NCBI RefSeq assembly: GCF_009831215.1
Contig: NZ_WUTW01000002.1
Span: 1,146,905 to 1,210,904, forward strand
Source: Actinomadura rayongensis
Lineage (GTDB): Bacteria; Actinomycetota; Actinomycetes; Streptosporangiales; Streptosporangiaceae
Direction: 5' to 3'
DNA: 64,000 nt
Each line of letters begins with the position of its first letter. Positions within the stretch are counted from its first letter, which is position 1. The position numbers and the translations under genes were made by a program. Below the pieces are notes generated by a model. The model searched no databases and had not been told where the DNA came from. It was given only the letters and a program-made list of their open reading frames with translations. This document shows, piece by piece, positions 1 through 7,161 of this stretch.

Positions 1-96
1 CGCGCTCGTCGTGAGCGGCACGCCCGCCCGGTGCAGGACGGCCATGATCTTCGATTCGAGCGTGCCCGCCGCACGCCGCGCACCGCCGTTGGCCAT
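1..96 (-). CDS. BlaI/MecI/CopY-type transcriptional repressor (N-terminal part)
   Basis: Only the first 32 codons are in the window; the gene runs off the left edge. From the ATG at 96 the product reads MANGGARRAAGTLESKIMAV and on through LHRAGVPLTTS, which matches the start of the winged-helix domain of actinobacterial BlaI-family repressors (a short basic lead, then LE..IM.VL, then PLT). These proteins are dimeric repressors released by proteolysis and usually control beta-lactamase or envelope-stress genes, often with an M56 peptidase next door. A perfect palindrome 24 bp upstream (120-137) looks like its own operator. Partner gene and trigger lie outside the window. Confidence 0.7.
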   Translation of the reverse strand, partial: MANGGARRAAGTLESKIMAVLHRAGVPLTTSA

Positions 97-119
97 CGAG
101 CACCCCCGCACAAACGGCC

Positions 120-137
120 TTCTACCCATCCGTAGAA
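120..137. promoter_or_regulatory. Palindromic operator, probable BlaI-type binding site
   Basis: TTCTACCCATCCGTAGAA is a perfect inverted repeat: 6-bp arms TTCTAC/GTAGAA around a 6-bp spacer. It sits between the start of the BlaI-like gene (96) and the end of the PAP2 gene (159). BlaI family operators are TAC/GTA dyads of this kind, so autoregulation is the natural reading (inference). Confidence 0.6.
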
Positions 138-158
138 GAACAGTTTGACATGGGTGTC

Positions 159-767
159 TCACCGCGGGGCTCCGGGTCGGCGGAGCGCCGCGGCCGTCAC
201 GGCGACCGCCCCGGCCGCGAGCAGCCAGCCGCCGACGACGTCCGACGGCCAGTGGACGCCCAGCCAGATCCGCGTGACGCCGACCGCGACGGCCCAGGTC
301 ACGGCGGCGGCGACGACGATCGTCCGGCGCGGGCCGCGCAGCTGCGCGCAGGCGGCCCAGACCAGGAGCCCGGCCGCCGTCGCGGCGGTCGTGGTGTGGC
401 CGGACGGAAAGGCGAAGCCGCCAGCGTGGACGGCCCAGTCGGCGGCCGACGGGCGCGGGCGCTCGATCGCGTCCGCCAGCACCCGCCGGACGACCGCCAC
501 GACCAGCAGGAACAGCGCCGCGCCGACGGCACCGCGCACGCGGCGATAGACGAGCATCCCCGCCCCGGCCGCCACCGCGTACGGGACGACGCCGACGCCG
601 GTGGACGTCACCACGACGGCCGCGTCCCGCACCGCGCCAGGACGGTGCGCGACGCACCAGTCGTGCAGCGCGCGGTCCACGCCGAACGGCTGGCCGTGCC
701 GCGCCAGGACGGCCGCGAAGACCGCCGCCAGGGCGAGAAGGACGGGCACCACCGCTCGGAGGATCAT
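159..767 (-). CDS. PAP2-family membrane phosphatase
   Basis: A 202-residue integral membrane protein with the PAP2 (type 2 phosphatidic acid phosphatase) signature: RPRP, then PSGH, then TRIWLGVHWPSDV, which hold the catalytic histidines and phosphate-binding arginines. About five hydrophobic segments are visible. Such enzymes hydrolyse phosphatidic acid or undecaprenyl pyrophosphate on the outer face of the membrane; the substrate cannot be told from sequence. The ATG at 767 was chosen because AAGGTGG lies 5 bases upstream; the frame stays open 14 codons further (to 809) without a comparable ribosome site. The gene is the last chromosomal gene before the low-GC element on its right. Confidence 0.85.
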   Translation of the reverse strand: MILRAVVPVLLALAAVFAAVLARHGQPFGVDRALHDWCVAHRPGAVRDAAVVVTSTGVGVVPYAVAAGAGMLVYRRVRGAVGAALFLLVVAVVRRVLADAIERPRPSAADWAVHAGGFAFPSGHTTTAATAAGLLVWAACAQLRGPRRTIVVAAAVTWAVAVGVTRIWLGVHWPSDVVGGWLLAAGAVAVTAAALRRPGAPR

Positions 768-966
768 CGTCGCCACCTTATGCGGACGATTTTGACGGCC
801 CGGTAGCAAGGGGATTGCGCATCGAATCTGACGGAGTCAGACGGAGGGTAGCTGACCTGCGCGGATGCCGTGTAGCCACCTCATGAAGTGGGGAGCCGTA
901 GGGGCGGGGATGCTGGGGTTGGCTCCCTGTGGTGGCTCCCGCTGTCCGCTCGCGTCGGACAGTGGG

Positions 967-1015
967 CAGACCCCCCGGGGAGAGAAAGGGGAGGCTTGAT
1001 CCCCCGGGGGGTCTG
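967..1015. repeat. Inverted repeat, 14-bp perfect arms
   Basis: CAGACCCCCCGGGG (967-980) is exactly complementary to CCCCGGGGGGTCTG (1002-1015), with a 21-bp purine-rich spacer. It is the first of three long dyads within 200 bp at the left end of the element and is not followed by a T-run, so a simple intrinsic terminator is not the obvious explanation. Confidence 0.7.
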
Positions 1016-1059
1016 TGCTCACAGGGCTTGCACTCTCAGCGTGTGTCGCCTTGTGAGCG

Positions 1060-1090
1060 CTCCCCGGACTGTCCCTGTTGGTCCGGGGAG
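1060..1090. repeat. Inverted repeat, 10-bp perfect arms
   Basis: CTCCCCGGAC (1060-1069) pairs with GTCCGGGGAG (1081-1090) across an 11-base loop. Second of the three dyads. It would form a compact hairpin in single-stranded DNA or RNA. Confidence 0.7.
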
Positions 1091-1100
1091 CCCGTGGTTA

Positions 1101-1165
1101 CCTCCGGCCGGACGGGACTTGCTTCGTCGGGCCACACGGGACAGTGGCAACCGTCCGGCCGGAGG
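1101..1165. repeat. Inverted repeat, 15-bp perfect arms
   Basis: CCTCCGGCCGGACGG (1101-1115) pairs exactly with CCGTCCGGCCGGAGG (1151-1165), with a 35-bp spacer that itself holds a small GCCAC/GTGGC hairpin. The right arm ends 3 bp from the stop codon of the leftward gene at 1169-1582, so it could terminate that transcript. Its length and nested structure also suit a replication or transfer origin. Confidence 0.7.
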
Positions 1166-1168
1166 GGT

Positions 1169-1582
1169 TCAATCGGCGGGTTTCCATTGCCATGCGGTCG
1201 CACGCTGGCAGTGGTGGCAGACGTACAGATCCCACTTTTTCGCGGCGGCGCGCATTGCTTCGATCGCCTCTTTGAGGTCGATGTGAGTCGTGACAGGGGT
1301 GAAGGACTGCCATGCGCGAGTCATCGCGTTGCACGTCCGTCCCTTCGTGCCGGTCACCGATCGCAGTCCGGATAGATGTACGGTCTTGCTGCTGACCATG
1401 ATCGTGTAGCCCGGTTCGCGCTCTACGTCGGTGTAAATTTTGCGTAGTTGGTCAATGGCAAGGGCATTGACTTTTGTGATCATTCCTTCCAGTAGTCCCG
1501 CGTTTCGCATGGCTTCTTGATAGGCGGCTCCGACCAGGTCTAAGGCGTGACCAAGGTTGGGGATTCGCTCGTATGTGCTCAT
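1169..1582 (-). CDS. Hypothetical protein with a C-terminal CxxC, element cargo
   Basis: Product of 137 residues, family not recognised. The N-terminal two thirds looks helical (YERIPNLGHALDLVGAAYQE and following); the C-terminus carries a single CHHC in YVCHHCQRATAWQW, perhaps half of a metal knuckle. The ATG at 1582 shares one base with the TGA of the preceding gene (TGATG), so the two are translationally coupled. It is the last gene of a leftward group of four small genes and is followed at once by a 15-bp inverted repeat. No function can be assigned. Confidence 0.6.
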   Translation of the reverse strand: MSTYERIPNLGHALDLVGAAYQEAMRNAGLLEGMITKVNALAIDQLRKIYTDVEREPGYTIMVSSKTVHLSGLRSVTGTKGRTCNAMTRAWQSFTPVTTHIDLKEAIEAMRAAAKKWDLYVCHHCQRATAWQWKPAD

Positions 1583-1887
1583 CAGCAGGTGTCCCGGTGG
1601 CGGTAGGCGGGAAGTTTGAAACGTGCGGCGCGCTCGTCCTCGTGCTGCATGAGACGCGCAAGTTCCTCGTGCGTCGCTGCGATCACGAAATACAGAAGGC
1701 CCGCCTTCTCTTGGGCGTAGGTGAGCGGTGCGCGCAGTCTGCACGACCACGTGCCGTCGCGGGAAAGGCGGGGCTTGCACCACCGGCTTTCTTGGAGTTC
1801 CGATGACGTGGCCTTGGCACTGCGTTGCTGGTCGTCCTTGGCAGCGAAGTATCGGCCGATGTGCGGGGGAAGACTCGATCTCTTCAT
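1582..1887 (-). CDS. Small conserved protein, paralog of the gene at 48693-48920
   Basis: A 101-residue protein whose core (RDGTW.C.LR.PLTYA.E.AGLLY.V.AA....L..LM.HEDE.A) is clearly shared with the protein encoded at 48693-48920 next to tRNA-Ser; roughly half the positions match over 60 residues. The rest is basic and poorly conserved. I do not recognise a named family. The RDGTWxCxLR start suggests a small beta-rich fold and HEDE an exposed acidic patch. The gene overlaps the next (1169-1582) by one base. Presence in this element and beside a tRNA suggests a mobile-element accessory gene (inference). Confidence 0.7.
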   Translation of the reverse strand: MKRSSLPPHIGRYFAAKDDQQRSAKATSSELQESRWCKPRLSRDGTWSCRLRAPLTYAQEKAGLLYFVIAATHEELARLMQHEDERAARFKLPAYRHRDTC

Positions 1888-1962
1888 GCCGTGTGTCCTA
1901 TCTTCGGCGGTGATCGCGACCCCGGAGGGTTGACCTTCCGCCGTGCGGAGTGAATGGGAGCG

Positions 1963-2268
1963 TCACCCGAACCCGAGGATAATCCGAATTGCACGCACGG
2001 TTCCCACGTAATCCGATACGCGTCCGATAGCTGAGCCGTTCTCGCGTCGGATAAACGTCCACTGACCGCCGATGAAGTCCGCGCAGACCTCTACCGCGAA
2101 ACCTCGCTTGACGTTGGTGACTTCCAAGTACACCAACCCTCGGTGATCAACCGTCTTCACGGACAGGGACGGGTCGCTCAACGCGGTCCGGAGACCTCCG
2201 AGATACATTCGGCGTGCGTTCGGCAGGCGCCCCCATTCGCCTGCCTGTTCCGGCGTTCGCGCGGTCAT
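1963..2268 (-). CDS. Hypothetical protein, element cargo
   Basis: A 101-residue product: an N-terminal helical stretch, then beta-like strands (LVYLEVTNVKRGFAVEVCAD, GQWTFIRRENGSAIGRV) and a short hydrophobic C-terminus. No family recognised. The composition is suggestive of a small alpha/beta accessory protein. Its ATG at 2268 overlaps the TGA of the gene at 2265-2492 in an ATGA arrangement, so the pair is translationally coupled. A 75-bp gap separates it from the next leftward gene. Confidence 0.6.
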   Translation of the reverse strand: MTARTPEQAGEWGRLPNARRMYLGGLRTALSDPSLSVKTVDHRGLVYLEVTNVKRGFAVEVCADFIGGQWTFIRRENGSAIGRVSDYVGTVRAIRIILGFG

Positions 2269-2492
2269 GCGCTCCGACCAATCGTCAGTTCGGAGACTCC
2301 AAGCGACTCACAACCGGCCGTGTACTCACTGGAGTTGCGAGGGCGGCAGAGTGTGACGGCGGAGTCTCGCGCTCCCTTCGGTGGGTCGGCGCGCACCAGA
2401 AGCGTGATCGTCTCGGCGGGTGTGACCGGTTTGGGTGGAGGCGCAGATTTCACGGGGGTTCCTGCCCTGGTCGGTGTTCGTGTGCCACCCAT
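2265..2492 (-). CDS. Hypothetical small protein, first gene of the leftward group
   Basis: About 75 residues from the ATG at 2492, which has a weak AAGTGG 6 bases upstream; the frame is open further (to 2591) but runs into the repeat region of the divergent promoter. The N-terminus is Pro/Thr/Lys-rich, the C-terminus contains AVTLCRPRNSSEYTAGCESL with two cysteines. Unrecognised. The main support is the ATGA overlap with the next gene. It is divergent from the HTH regulator at 2619, sharing an intergenic region with three CACGCAAG repeats. Confidence 0.45.
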   Translation of the reverse strand: MGGTRTPTRAGTPVKSAPPPKPVTPAETITLLVRADPPKGARDSAVTLCRPRNSSEYTAGCESLGVSELTIGRSA

Positions 2493-2564
2493 GAAGCCAC
2501 TTGCCGAAGCGGTGCGCAGCTTGAGCGCCGCGAACGCTCCAGATGTGTCATCCTTGAGGGACTG

Positions 2565-2592
2565 CACGCAAGTCACGCAAGGGCCACGCAAG
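2565..2592. repeat. Three direct CACGCAAG repeats upstream of the HTH regulator
   Basis: CACGCAAG occurs at 2565-2572, 2574-2581 and 2585-2592, spaced 9 and 11 bp, i.e. about one helical turn apart, with a related CTCAAG at 2597. They end 26 bp before the GTG start of the regulator gene. Likely binding sites of that regulator (autoregulation) or a control point for the divergent leftward genes; inference. Confidence 0.55.
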
Positions 2593-2618
2593 TCGGCTCA
2601 AGTCGAAAGGTAGGCAAG

Positions 2619-3443
2619 GTGGCAGATCAGTTGCGCCGGAAGCGCTCCGGAGACAGATCGGCACCCACACCAGCAAAAAAAGCCTTCGGTGAACATCTGC
2701 GCGGACTCCGCGAAAAACTCAAAATCAAACAAGCGGCTCTCGCAGCAGCAACGAACGTCACGGAGTCTGCCGTAAGCAAGATCGAAAACGGCAGGCATCG
2801 CCCGAGTCCGGATTTTGTGGAGAAGGCAGACAAATACCTCAACGCGAGCGGATCTCTCATCCGACTCTGGGATAACCTCTCGCAGGACGGATATCCCGCT
2901 AGCGTATGGTTCGACTGGCAGGAGTCGGAAGAACACGCGGATATCCTTGAAAGTTATCAACTGAGCGTCTTGTCGGGACTCGCGCAAACACGCGCGTACA
3001 TGACGGTCCTGCTCAAGGGCGACGCGAAGGAGATCGAAAAGCGACTAGCACGGCAAGCCGTACTCACACGGGAAGACCCCCGACCTCCCAACGTCGTATT
3101 TCTCGTAGACGAACAGGTTCTTTACCGGAAAGTCGGCGACGTAGAAGTTATGCGCGAGCAACTGGAACACTTGCTTGCGCTCGGCGACCTTCCCAATGTC
3201 ACCGTACAGATTGTTCGATCAAGCGGAGACCACCTGGGGAACGGAAGCAGTTTCGTAGTTGGTACAATGGACGATGCCGGGCAAGTCGCCTACGTGGAAA
3301 ACTCGCTAAGAGGCTTCACTGTAGACGATCGTCACGATCTGACGGTCCTGCATGGAATCCTGATCGAACTCAGGGCTAACGCGCTTCCCGTGGACCAATC
3401 ACGGGAGTTCATTCGGAAGGTGATTGCAGAGCGATGGACTTGA
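2619..3443 (+). CDS. Scr1-type HTH regulator (HTH_31 plus DUF5753)
   Basis: 274 residues. An XRE-type helix-turn-helix lies at about residues 25-85 (FGEHLRGLREKLKIKQAALA, then VTESAVSKIENG), followed by the DUF5753 effector domain typical of Streptomyces Scr1-like regulators (VWFDWQESEEHADILESYQL, GLAQTRAY, RQAVLTREDP, VVFLVDEQVLYRKVG). This family is nearly always followed by a DUF397 gene, as here (overlap of 10 bp). The GTG at 2619 is chosen because AAAGG lies 8 bases upstream and the frame further upstream is non-coding in character. Codon use is distinctly less GC-rich than in the flanking chromosome, fitting acquisition with the element. Probable function: control of element maintenance or of host development genes; unproven. 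Confidence 0.88.
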   Translation: MADQLRRKRSGDRSAPTPAKKAFGEHLRGLREKLKIKQAALAAATNVTESAVSKIENGRHRPSPDFVEKADKYLNASGSLIRLWDNLSQDGYPASVWFDWQESEEHADILESYQLSVLSGLAQTRAYMTVLLKGDAKEIEKRLARQAVLTREDPRPPNVVFLVDEQVLYRKVGDVEVMREQLEHLLALGDLPNVTVQIVRSSGDHLGNGSSFVVGTMDDAGQVAYVENSLRGFTVDDRHDLTVLHGILIELRANALPVDQSREFIRKVIAERWT

Positions 3444-3619
3444 TTGAACTGACTTGGCGAAAGGCCAAGAGAAGCCTTGGCAATGGAGGCGAATGCGTCG
3501 AACTCGCTAACACGGCCGAAACCGTCCTTGTGCGCGACAGCAAGAACCCGGACGGGCCGAAGGTTCCCCTTCCTCGGCAGAAGTTCCGGGAATTCATCGG
3601 AGCGGTTAAGAACCTCTAG
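3434..3619 (+). CDS. DUF397 protein
   Basis: 61 residues that match the DUF397 pattern from end to end: LTWRKAKRSLGNGGECVELA, then VLVRDSKNPDGPKVPL, then a closing segment around FREFIGAVKNL. It starts inside the last codons of the HTH regulator and is surely co-transcribed. DUF397 proteins are thought to antagonise or partner the neighbouring Scr1-type regulator in a toxin/antitoxin-like manner (as proposed for BldB-like WhiJ/AbaA systems). A hairpin with T-run follows at 3651. Confidence 0.9.
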   Translation: MDLIELTWRKAKRSLGNGGECVELANTAETVLVRDSKNPDGPKVPLPRQKFREFIGAVKNL

Positions 3620-3650
3620 CCGAACCGGCGGTACCCGCTTCGCCTACAGA

Positions 3651-3684
3651 GCGCCCCTTGTTCAAACGAATGGGGGGCGTTTCT
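3651..3684 (+). terminator. Probable intrinsic terminator after the HTH/DUF397 pair
   Basis: CGCCCC (3652-3657) can pair with GGGGCG (3674-3679), and the stem is followed by TTTCT. It lies 32 bp past the DUF397 stop codon. Confidence 0.5.
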
Positions 3685-3757
3685 GCTGTCCGGTGTACCG
3701 GGGAAGGGCGGGGTTCCCATTTGGGACCTTCGCCCGGCCTTTTCGCCCGACAGTACG

Positions 3758-4207
3758 CTATCTTGCGCCCGCCGACCGGCTCTCGATAAGCGAGTGAATC
3801 GCGAAGGCGAGTTCGAGGAAGTACCGGCGTGAGTGGTTGTCCCGCCGGAACGTGTCTGGCTGTATACCGATGGCGCGTGCGGCTTGGCGTCTGCGTTCCT
3901 CGACCGAAAGCACTGCGGTACCGGACGCGAGTCCGAGCATGATACGCAGAGCGCTTCCGACCGCCGGGCCGTCATGTTCTTCAACGGCTGTTATCCCTTT
4001 GCGAATGAGGTCTTCCGCTATAGCGGCTCGTGTCATATTTGATTCCTCGTCCCCGTTGGGCGGTACGAGAAGGTCAATGACGGTAGGCGTGAAGACGGTG
4101 AGGTTCGCCGCGAGCGCGCCATGCCGGACTGTCGCGCGTAGCGCCTCGTGAACCTGTTCCCGACTCGGTGGCGGTGTCGTGTCGGCGGGCTGATCGTCAC
4201 TGATCAT
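3758..4207 (-). CDS. Hypothetical helical protein, element cargo
   Basis: About 149 residues from the ATG at 4207 (GGGGGAG 12 bases upstream); an upstream in-frame ATG at 4255 has no ribosome site and would place the coding region across one copy of a direct repeat. The sequence is mostly helical with basic patches (EERRRQAARAIGIQPDTFRR) and ends FAIHSLIESRSAGAR. The C-terminal RRRQAARAIGIQPDTFRRDN could be a DNA-binding helix pair, but no family is recognised. Divergent from the small membrane protein and coupling-protein genes; may control them (inference). Confidence 0.55.
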   Translation of the reverse strand: MISDDQPADTTPPPSREQVHEALRATVRHGALAANLTVFTPTVIDLLVPPNGDEESNMTRAAIAEDLIRKGITAVEEHDGPAVGSALRIMLGLASGTAVLSVEERRRQAARAIGIQPDTFRRDNHSRRYFLELAFAIHSLIESRSAGAR

Positions 4208-4238
4208 CGGACTTGAGGGCTCCCCCTGTTCGCGGCGT

Positions 4239-4322
4239 CTTCCGGTGACCTGCATCTTTGCGGGCCATCGGTGGGAAACTTTCGTACCCGACCCATACTA
4301 GATCATCTTCCGCTGACCTGCA
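4239..4322. repeat. 16-bp direct repeat pair in the divergent control region
   Basis: CTTCCGGTGACCTGCA (4239-4254) recurs as CTTCCGCTGACCTGCA (4307-4322), one mismatch in 16, 68 bp apart. Between and beside them CCATCGGTG (about 4265-4273) and CACCGATG (4321-4328) form a wide inverted pair. The region separates the leftward gene at 3758-4207 from the rightward transfer genes, a typical place for a transfer repressor to bind. Confidence 0.55.
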
Positions 4323-4481
4323 CCGATGCCAATAACTGCCACGTTTTCCCTCACTTGGTAACTTCCTAACTGACTGCCGTGAGGGACGCCCGTCGGCCTG
4401 CCCTTAAATGTGGCTTGTCTCAAACGGACGTGTTCTCGCACCATCGGTATTGATGAAACACCAGCCGATGGGAGACGCAAC

Positions 4482-4661
4482 ATGCGCATGTACTACCGAC
4501 GCCCGTGGATGGGCCGAATCCTCGCGTTCCTCATTGCAATCCCTGTTCTCGCGTACGTGGGTCGCCTCGTCAGCGAGTGGCTGATCCCGGTCCTCCCTCT
4601 AGTCGGTGCGGCCATTCTCGTCATCGTGTTTTGGGCGGTCGGATTCCGCCGCCGTTACTAG
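4482..4661 (+). CDS. Small two-helix membrane protein upstream of the coupling ATPase
   Basis: 59 residues from the ATG at 4482 (GGGAG 7 bases upstream). It opens with a basic MRMYYRRPWMGR lead, then two hydrophobic segments (about residues 12-25 and 32-53), and closes with RRRY. Unrecognised family. Position 10 bp before the coupling ATPase suggests a membrane partner of the transfer apparatus, but this is inference only. The frame continues upstream to 4410 without a start signal. Confidence 0.6.
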   Translation: MRMYYRRPWMGRILAFLIAIPVLAYVGRLVSEWLIPVLPLVGAAILVIVFWAVGFRRRY

Positions 4662-4671
4662 GCGGCCGACG

Positions 4672-6912
4672 TTGACCTACCAGGAATCGGCAATTTTTGT
4701 GCTCGCAGTCGCGGGTTTGTGCGCCGTGATCGTCGTGACAGGGGATTGGGTGGACCGCCGGAAGTGGCGTGCGGGTTTGGTCGCCTACAGGATGCGGCTT
4801 CCCGCCGATCTCTCGGTGGAGACGGTAACGGCGGCCCTGTACTTGATCGGTCCGCTTTCGGGTCGGTGGCCGGTTGTCGTAGAAGTACGCGGAACGGCTC
4901 GGGGCATCACGCATCACATACTCATTCAGGCGCATCTAGCGCCAGCAATGATCACGAGGCTGACGGCAGCGATGCCAGGGCTTCGCCTTGAAGAAGATCC
5001 GGAAGGGTTGGAATATCCAAGGTTCCGCCGCGCGCGTGAACTCCGGAGTAGTAGACGATGGCGGACGCTCGACTACGGGCACGGCGAAAGCGCTATCGCT
5101 GGCGTGCTCGCAACGATGTACCCACTCGGGTCCGACGAACTGATCTGCGTGCAATGGGTCGTCTCGGCTACCCGGCGCGTGAAAGTGGCGCGCGGTGCGC
5201 CCGACGACATCGCTAAGGCCATTGCAGAGAAGAACCGGTTTCCGTTGCTGGACGCGGCCGGACGGGTTGCGGTGCGCGCGTCGCACCGCTCACGCGCGGC
5301 GCTGCTGTTGGCGGGTGTCCTCGGTGGCCTGTCGGCTGTGAGCGGCCCTGAGACGCGCATACGGACACGCGCCTTGCCGACACGAGTAGTCGCGCGGCGA
5401 GCTGCGCGCCGCGCGATTCCGGTCACGTCCGCATGGTGGCCGATGCTGTTGTCTGCGGCCGAAGCGGCGGCGCTGCTGGCGTTGCCGACACAGGGACTCA
5501 CCGTCCCCGGTCTCAGCGTCGGGTCCGCGCGCCAGTTGCCGCCGTCGTCGCGAATGCGGCGGACGGGTCTCGTCATCGCTGACAGCAACTATCCGGGGAT
5601 GGAATCCCGGCCATTGGCGCTTACGGCAGATGACCGGCTAAGGCACGTCATGATTCAAGGGCCGACCGGATCAGGCAAATCCGTTCTTCTCGCCAATCTG
5701 ATATTGCAGGATATCGACGCCGGCCGTGGGGTGCTGGTAATTGACCCAAAAGCCGACCTGATTGAGGACATCGCGGCCCGGATTCCCGACAACAGAATTG
5801 ATGATGTCGTGGTGATCGACGCTGCGGCGCTAAACTATCCGACCGGCTTCAACCTGCTTTCCGTTAACACATCTGATGAGCACGCACGGGAACTCATGGT
5901 GGACCAAGTTGTTCACGTGTTCGCTTCCTTGTGGCGCGATTCGTGGGGACCGCGAACAGCGGACGTCATGCGCAATTGCCTATTGACGCTGGCGTACACC
6001 AGAGCGCCCGGGGGACGAGCTTTCACGGTCGTTGAGATACCGGCCCTGCTCACCGACGACGAATTTCGCCGAAGCATCCTGCGGCAACCGATTCCGGATG
6101 CCGTGCGCGGATTCTGGTCCGCATACGACGCGATGAGCGAGCCCGATCGGGCACAAGTCATCGGACCCTCAATGAACAAGATCCGGGCGATCTCCACTCG
6201 CACCGCGCTGCGTCTGATGCTCGGACAGAGCAACGGCGTTGACCTGTCCACCCTGTACCGCGACAACCGCATCATTCTCGTGCCTTTGCAGAAAGGCAGG
6301 ATCGGGCCGGACGCCGCGCATTTGCTCGGTGCGCTTCTCGTCTCGACCCTGTGGCAGATCACGCTTAGTCGGGCGTCCGTTCCAGCGGACCGCCGACGCG
6401 CAACGTTCGCCTACCTTGATGAATTTCAGGAATTCATGCATTTCGGGAGAGCGGACGATTTCGCCGAAATGCTCGCACAAGCGCGCGGGCTCGGACTGGG
6501 CGTCAACATGGCTTACCAGTACCTAGACCAACTGAGCGCAGATGTCACAAACGCGGTACTCGGAACCGTCCGTACCCAAGTCACTTTCCAGGTGGAATAC
6601 CGCGACGCTTCCACGCTCGCGCCGCGTTTTGCGCCATTGACCCGAGACGACCTTGGAGCGCTGGACGCATTCGAGATCGCCATGCGCCCTTGTATTGACG
6701 CGCGGACGGCATCACCCGTGACCGGGCGGACGCGACCTCTAGGCGAACCGCTGAGAGACGGACGCGACTTCATCCGCGAAAGCGCACAGCGGTTCGGGAC
6801 GCTCCGCGCGGACGTCGAAACGGAAATCGCTGAGCGCGTCAAGCCGCGCATCCGCGTCGTCCCGGAAACAAGAATCGGCCGATCCACTGATCAGAAACGA
6901 CGTGGGAGCTAG
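4672..6912 (+). CDS. VirD4/TraG-like coupling ATPase of the integrative element
   Basis: 746 residues from a TTG at 4672, preceded by AGGCGG; this start gives an N-terminal membrane anchor (AIFVLAVAGLCAVIVVTG, residues 7-24). A Walker A motif GPTGSGKS is at residues 330-337, Walker B-like VLVIDPKAD follows, and a second acidic motif YLDEFQEF is near residue 580, then a conserved glutamine (NMAYQYLDQL). This is the T4SS coupling protein/TraG layout: a hexameric membrane ATPase that delivers DNA to the transfer channel. It is not a TraB/FtsK-type translocase: no gamma-domain winged helix is evident. A 27-bp-spaced 15-bp dyad follows the gene. Such ATPases are typical of a class of actinobacterial elements that carry replication-relaxation proteins. 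Confidence 0.85.
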   Translation: MTYQESAIFVLAVAGLCAVIVVTGDWVDRRKWRAGLVAYRMRLPADLSVETVTAALYLIGPLSGRWPVVVEVRGTARGITHHILIQAHLAPAMITRLTAAMPGLRLEEDPEGLEYPRFRRARELRSSRRWRTLDYGHGESAIAGVLATMYPLGSDELICVQWVVSATRRVKVARGAPDDIAKAIAEKNRFPLLDAAGRVAVRASHRSRAALLLAGVLGGLSAVSGPETRIRTRALPTRVVARRAARRAIPVTSAWWPMLLSAAEAAALLALPTQGLTVPGLSVGSARQLPPSSRMRRTGLVIADSNYPGMESRPLALTADDRLRHVMIQGPTGSGKSVLLANLILQDIDAGRGVLVIDPKADLIEDIAARIPDNRIDDVVVIDAAALNYPTGFNLLSVNTSDEHARELMVDQVVHVFASLWRDSWGPRTADVMRNCLLTLAYTRAPGGRAFTVVEIPALLTDDEFRRSILRQPIPDAVRGFWSAYDAMSEPDRAQVIGPSMNKIRAISTRTALRLMLGQSNGVDLSTLYRDNRIILVPLQKGRIGPDAAHLLGALLVSTLWQITLSRASVPADRRRATFAYLDEFQEFMHFGRADDFAEMLAQARGLGLGVNMAYQYLDQLSADVTNAVLGTVRTQVTFQVEYRDASTLAPRFAPLTRDDLGALDAFEIAMRPCIDARTASPVTGRTRPLGEPLRDGRDFIRESAQRFGTLRADVETEIAERVKPRIRVVPETRIGRSTDQKRRGS

Positions 6913-6948
6913 GTCGAGAAAAGCGCAATGTTCGGTGTCGCAGTCGGC

Positions 6949-7005
6949 GTGGCCTGGGGTGATACCTCCGGGCAACACGATACCGGCCACATCACCCCAG
7001 GTCAC
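6949..7005. repeat. 15-bp inverted repeat and pyrimidine tract, candidate transfer origin
   Basis: GTGGCCTGGGGTGAT (6949-6963) pairs with ATCACCCCAGGTCAC (6991-7005), 14 of 15 positions. The spacer is 27 bp. A strongly pyrimidine-rich tract follows (about 7009-7105). There is no T-run directly after the stem, so it is a poor intrinsic terminator, and it lies exactly between the coupling ATPase and the replication-relaxation gene. Gap 6913-7161 holds no gene. Confidence 0.5.
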
Positions 7006-7161
7006 AGCGCTTCCTTCCTCCTCCCCTCCTGCTGAAATTCTTACCCTCACCCGGCCCGGCCTCTCATCCTCCACTTCCCGCCCCCCAATGTTCCCACTTT
7101 GCCGACCTGTGGGAATTCGCCAAGTAAATGAAATTGAAAACAAACAGAAGGGACGGACACG

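Larger units (their letters stand above)
768..1168. other. Gene-free left junction of the integrative element
   Basis: About 400 bp with no convincing gene. Open frames cross it on both strands, but none has coding character, a ribosome site or a recognisable product, and they run through the three large inverted repeats listed separately. This is where the flanking GC-rich chromosome meets the lower-GC element, so the left attachment site should lie here. A string with two copies of TGGCTCCC at 920-940 is the best candidate I can see. Confidence 0.4.

Noticed and set aside
888..1375. Two rightward open frames at the element's left end
   Set aside because: They run through three large inverted repeats, have no ribosome sites and no recognisable product.
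2493..2591. Longer start for the first leftward element gene
   Set aside because: The extension overlaps the phased repeats of the divergent regulator promoter and has no ribosome site; the ATG at 2492 is more likely.
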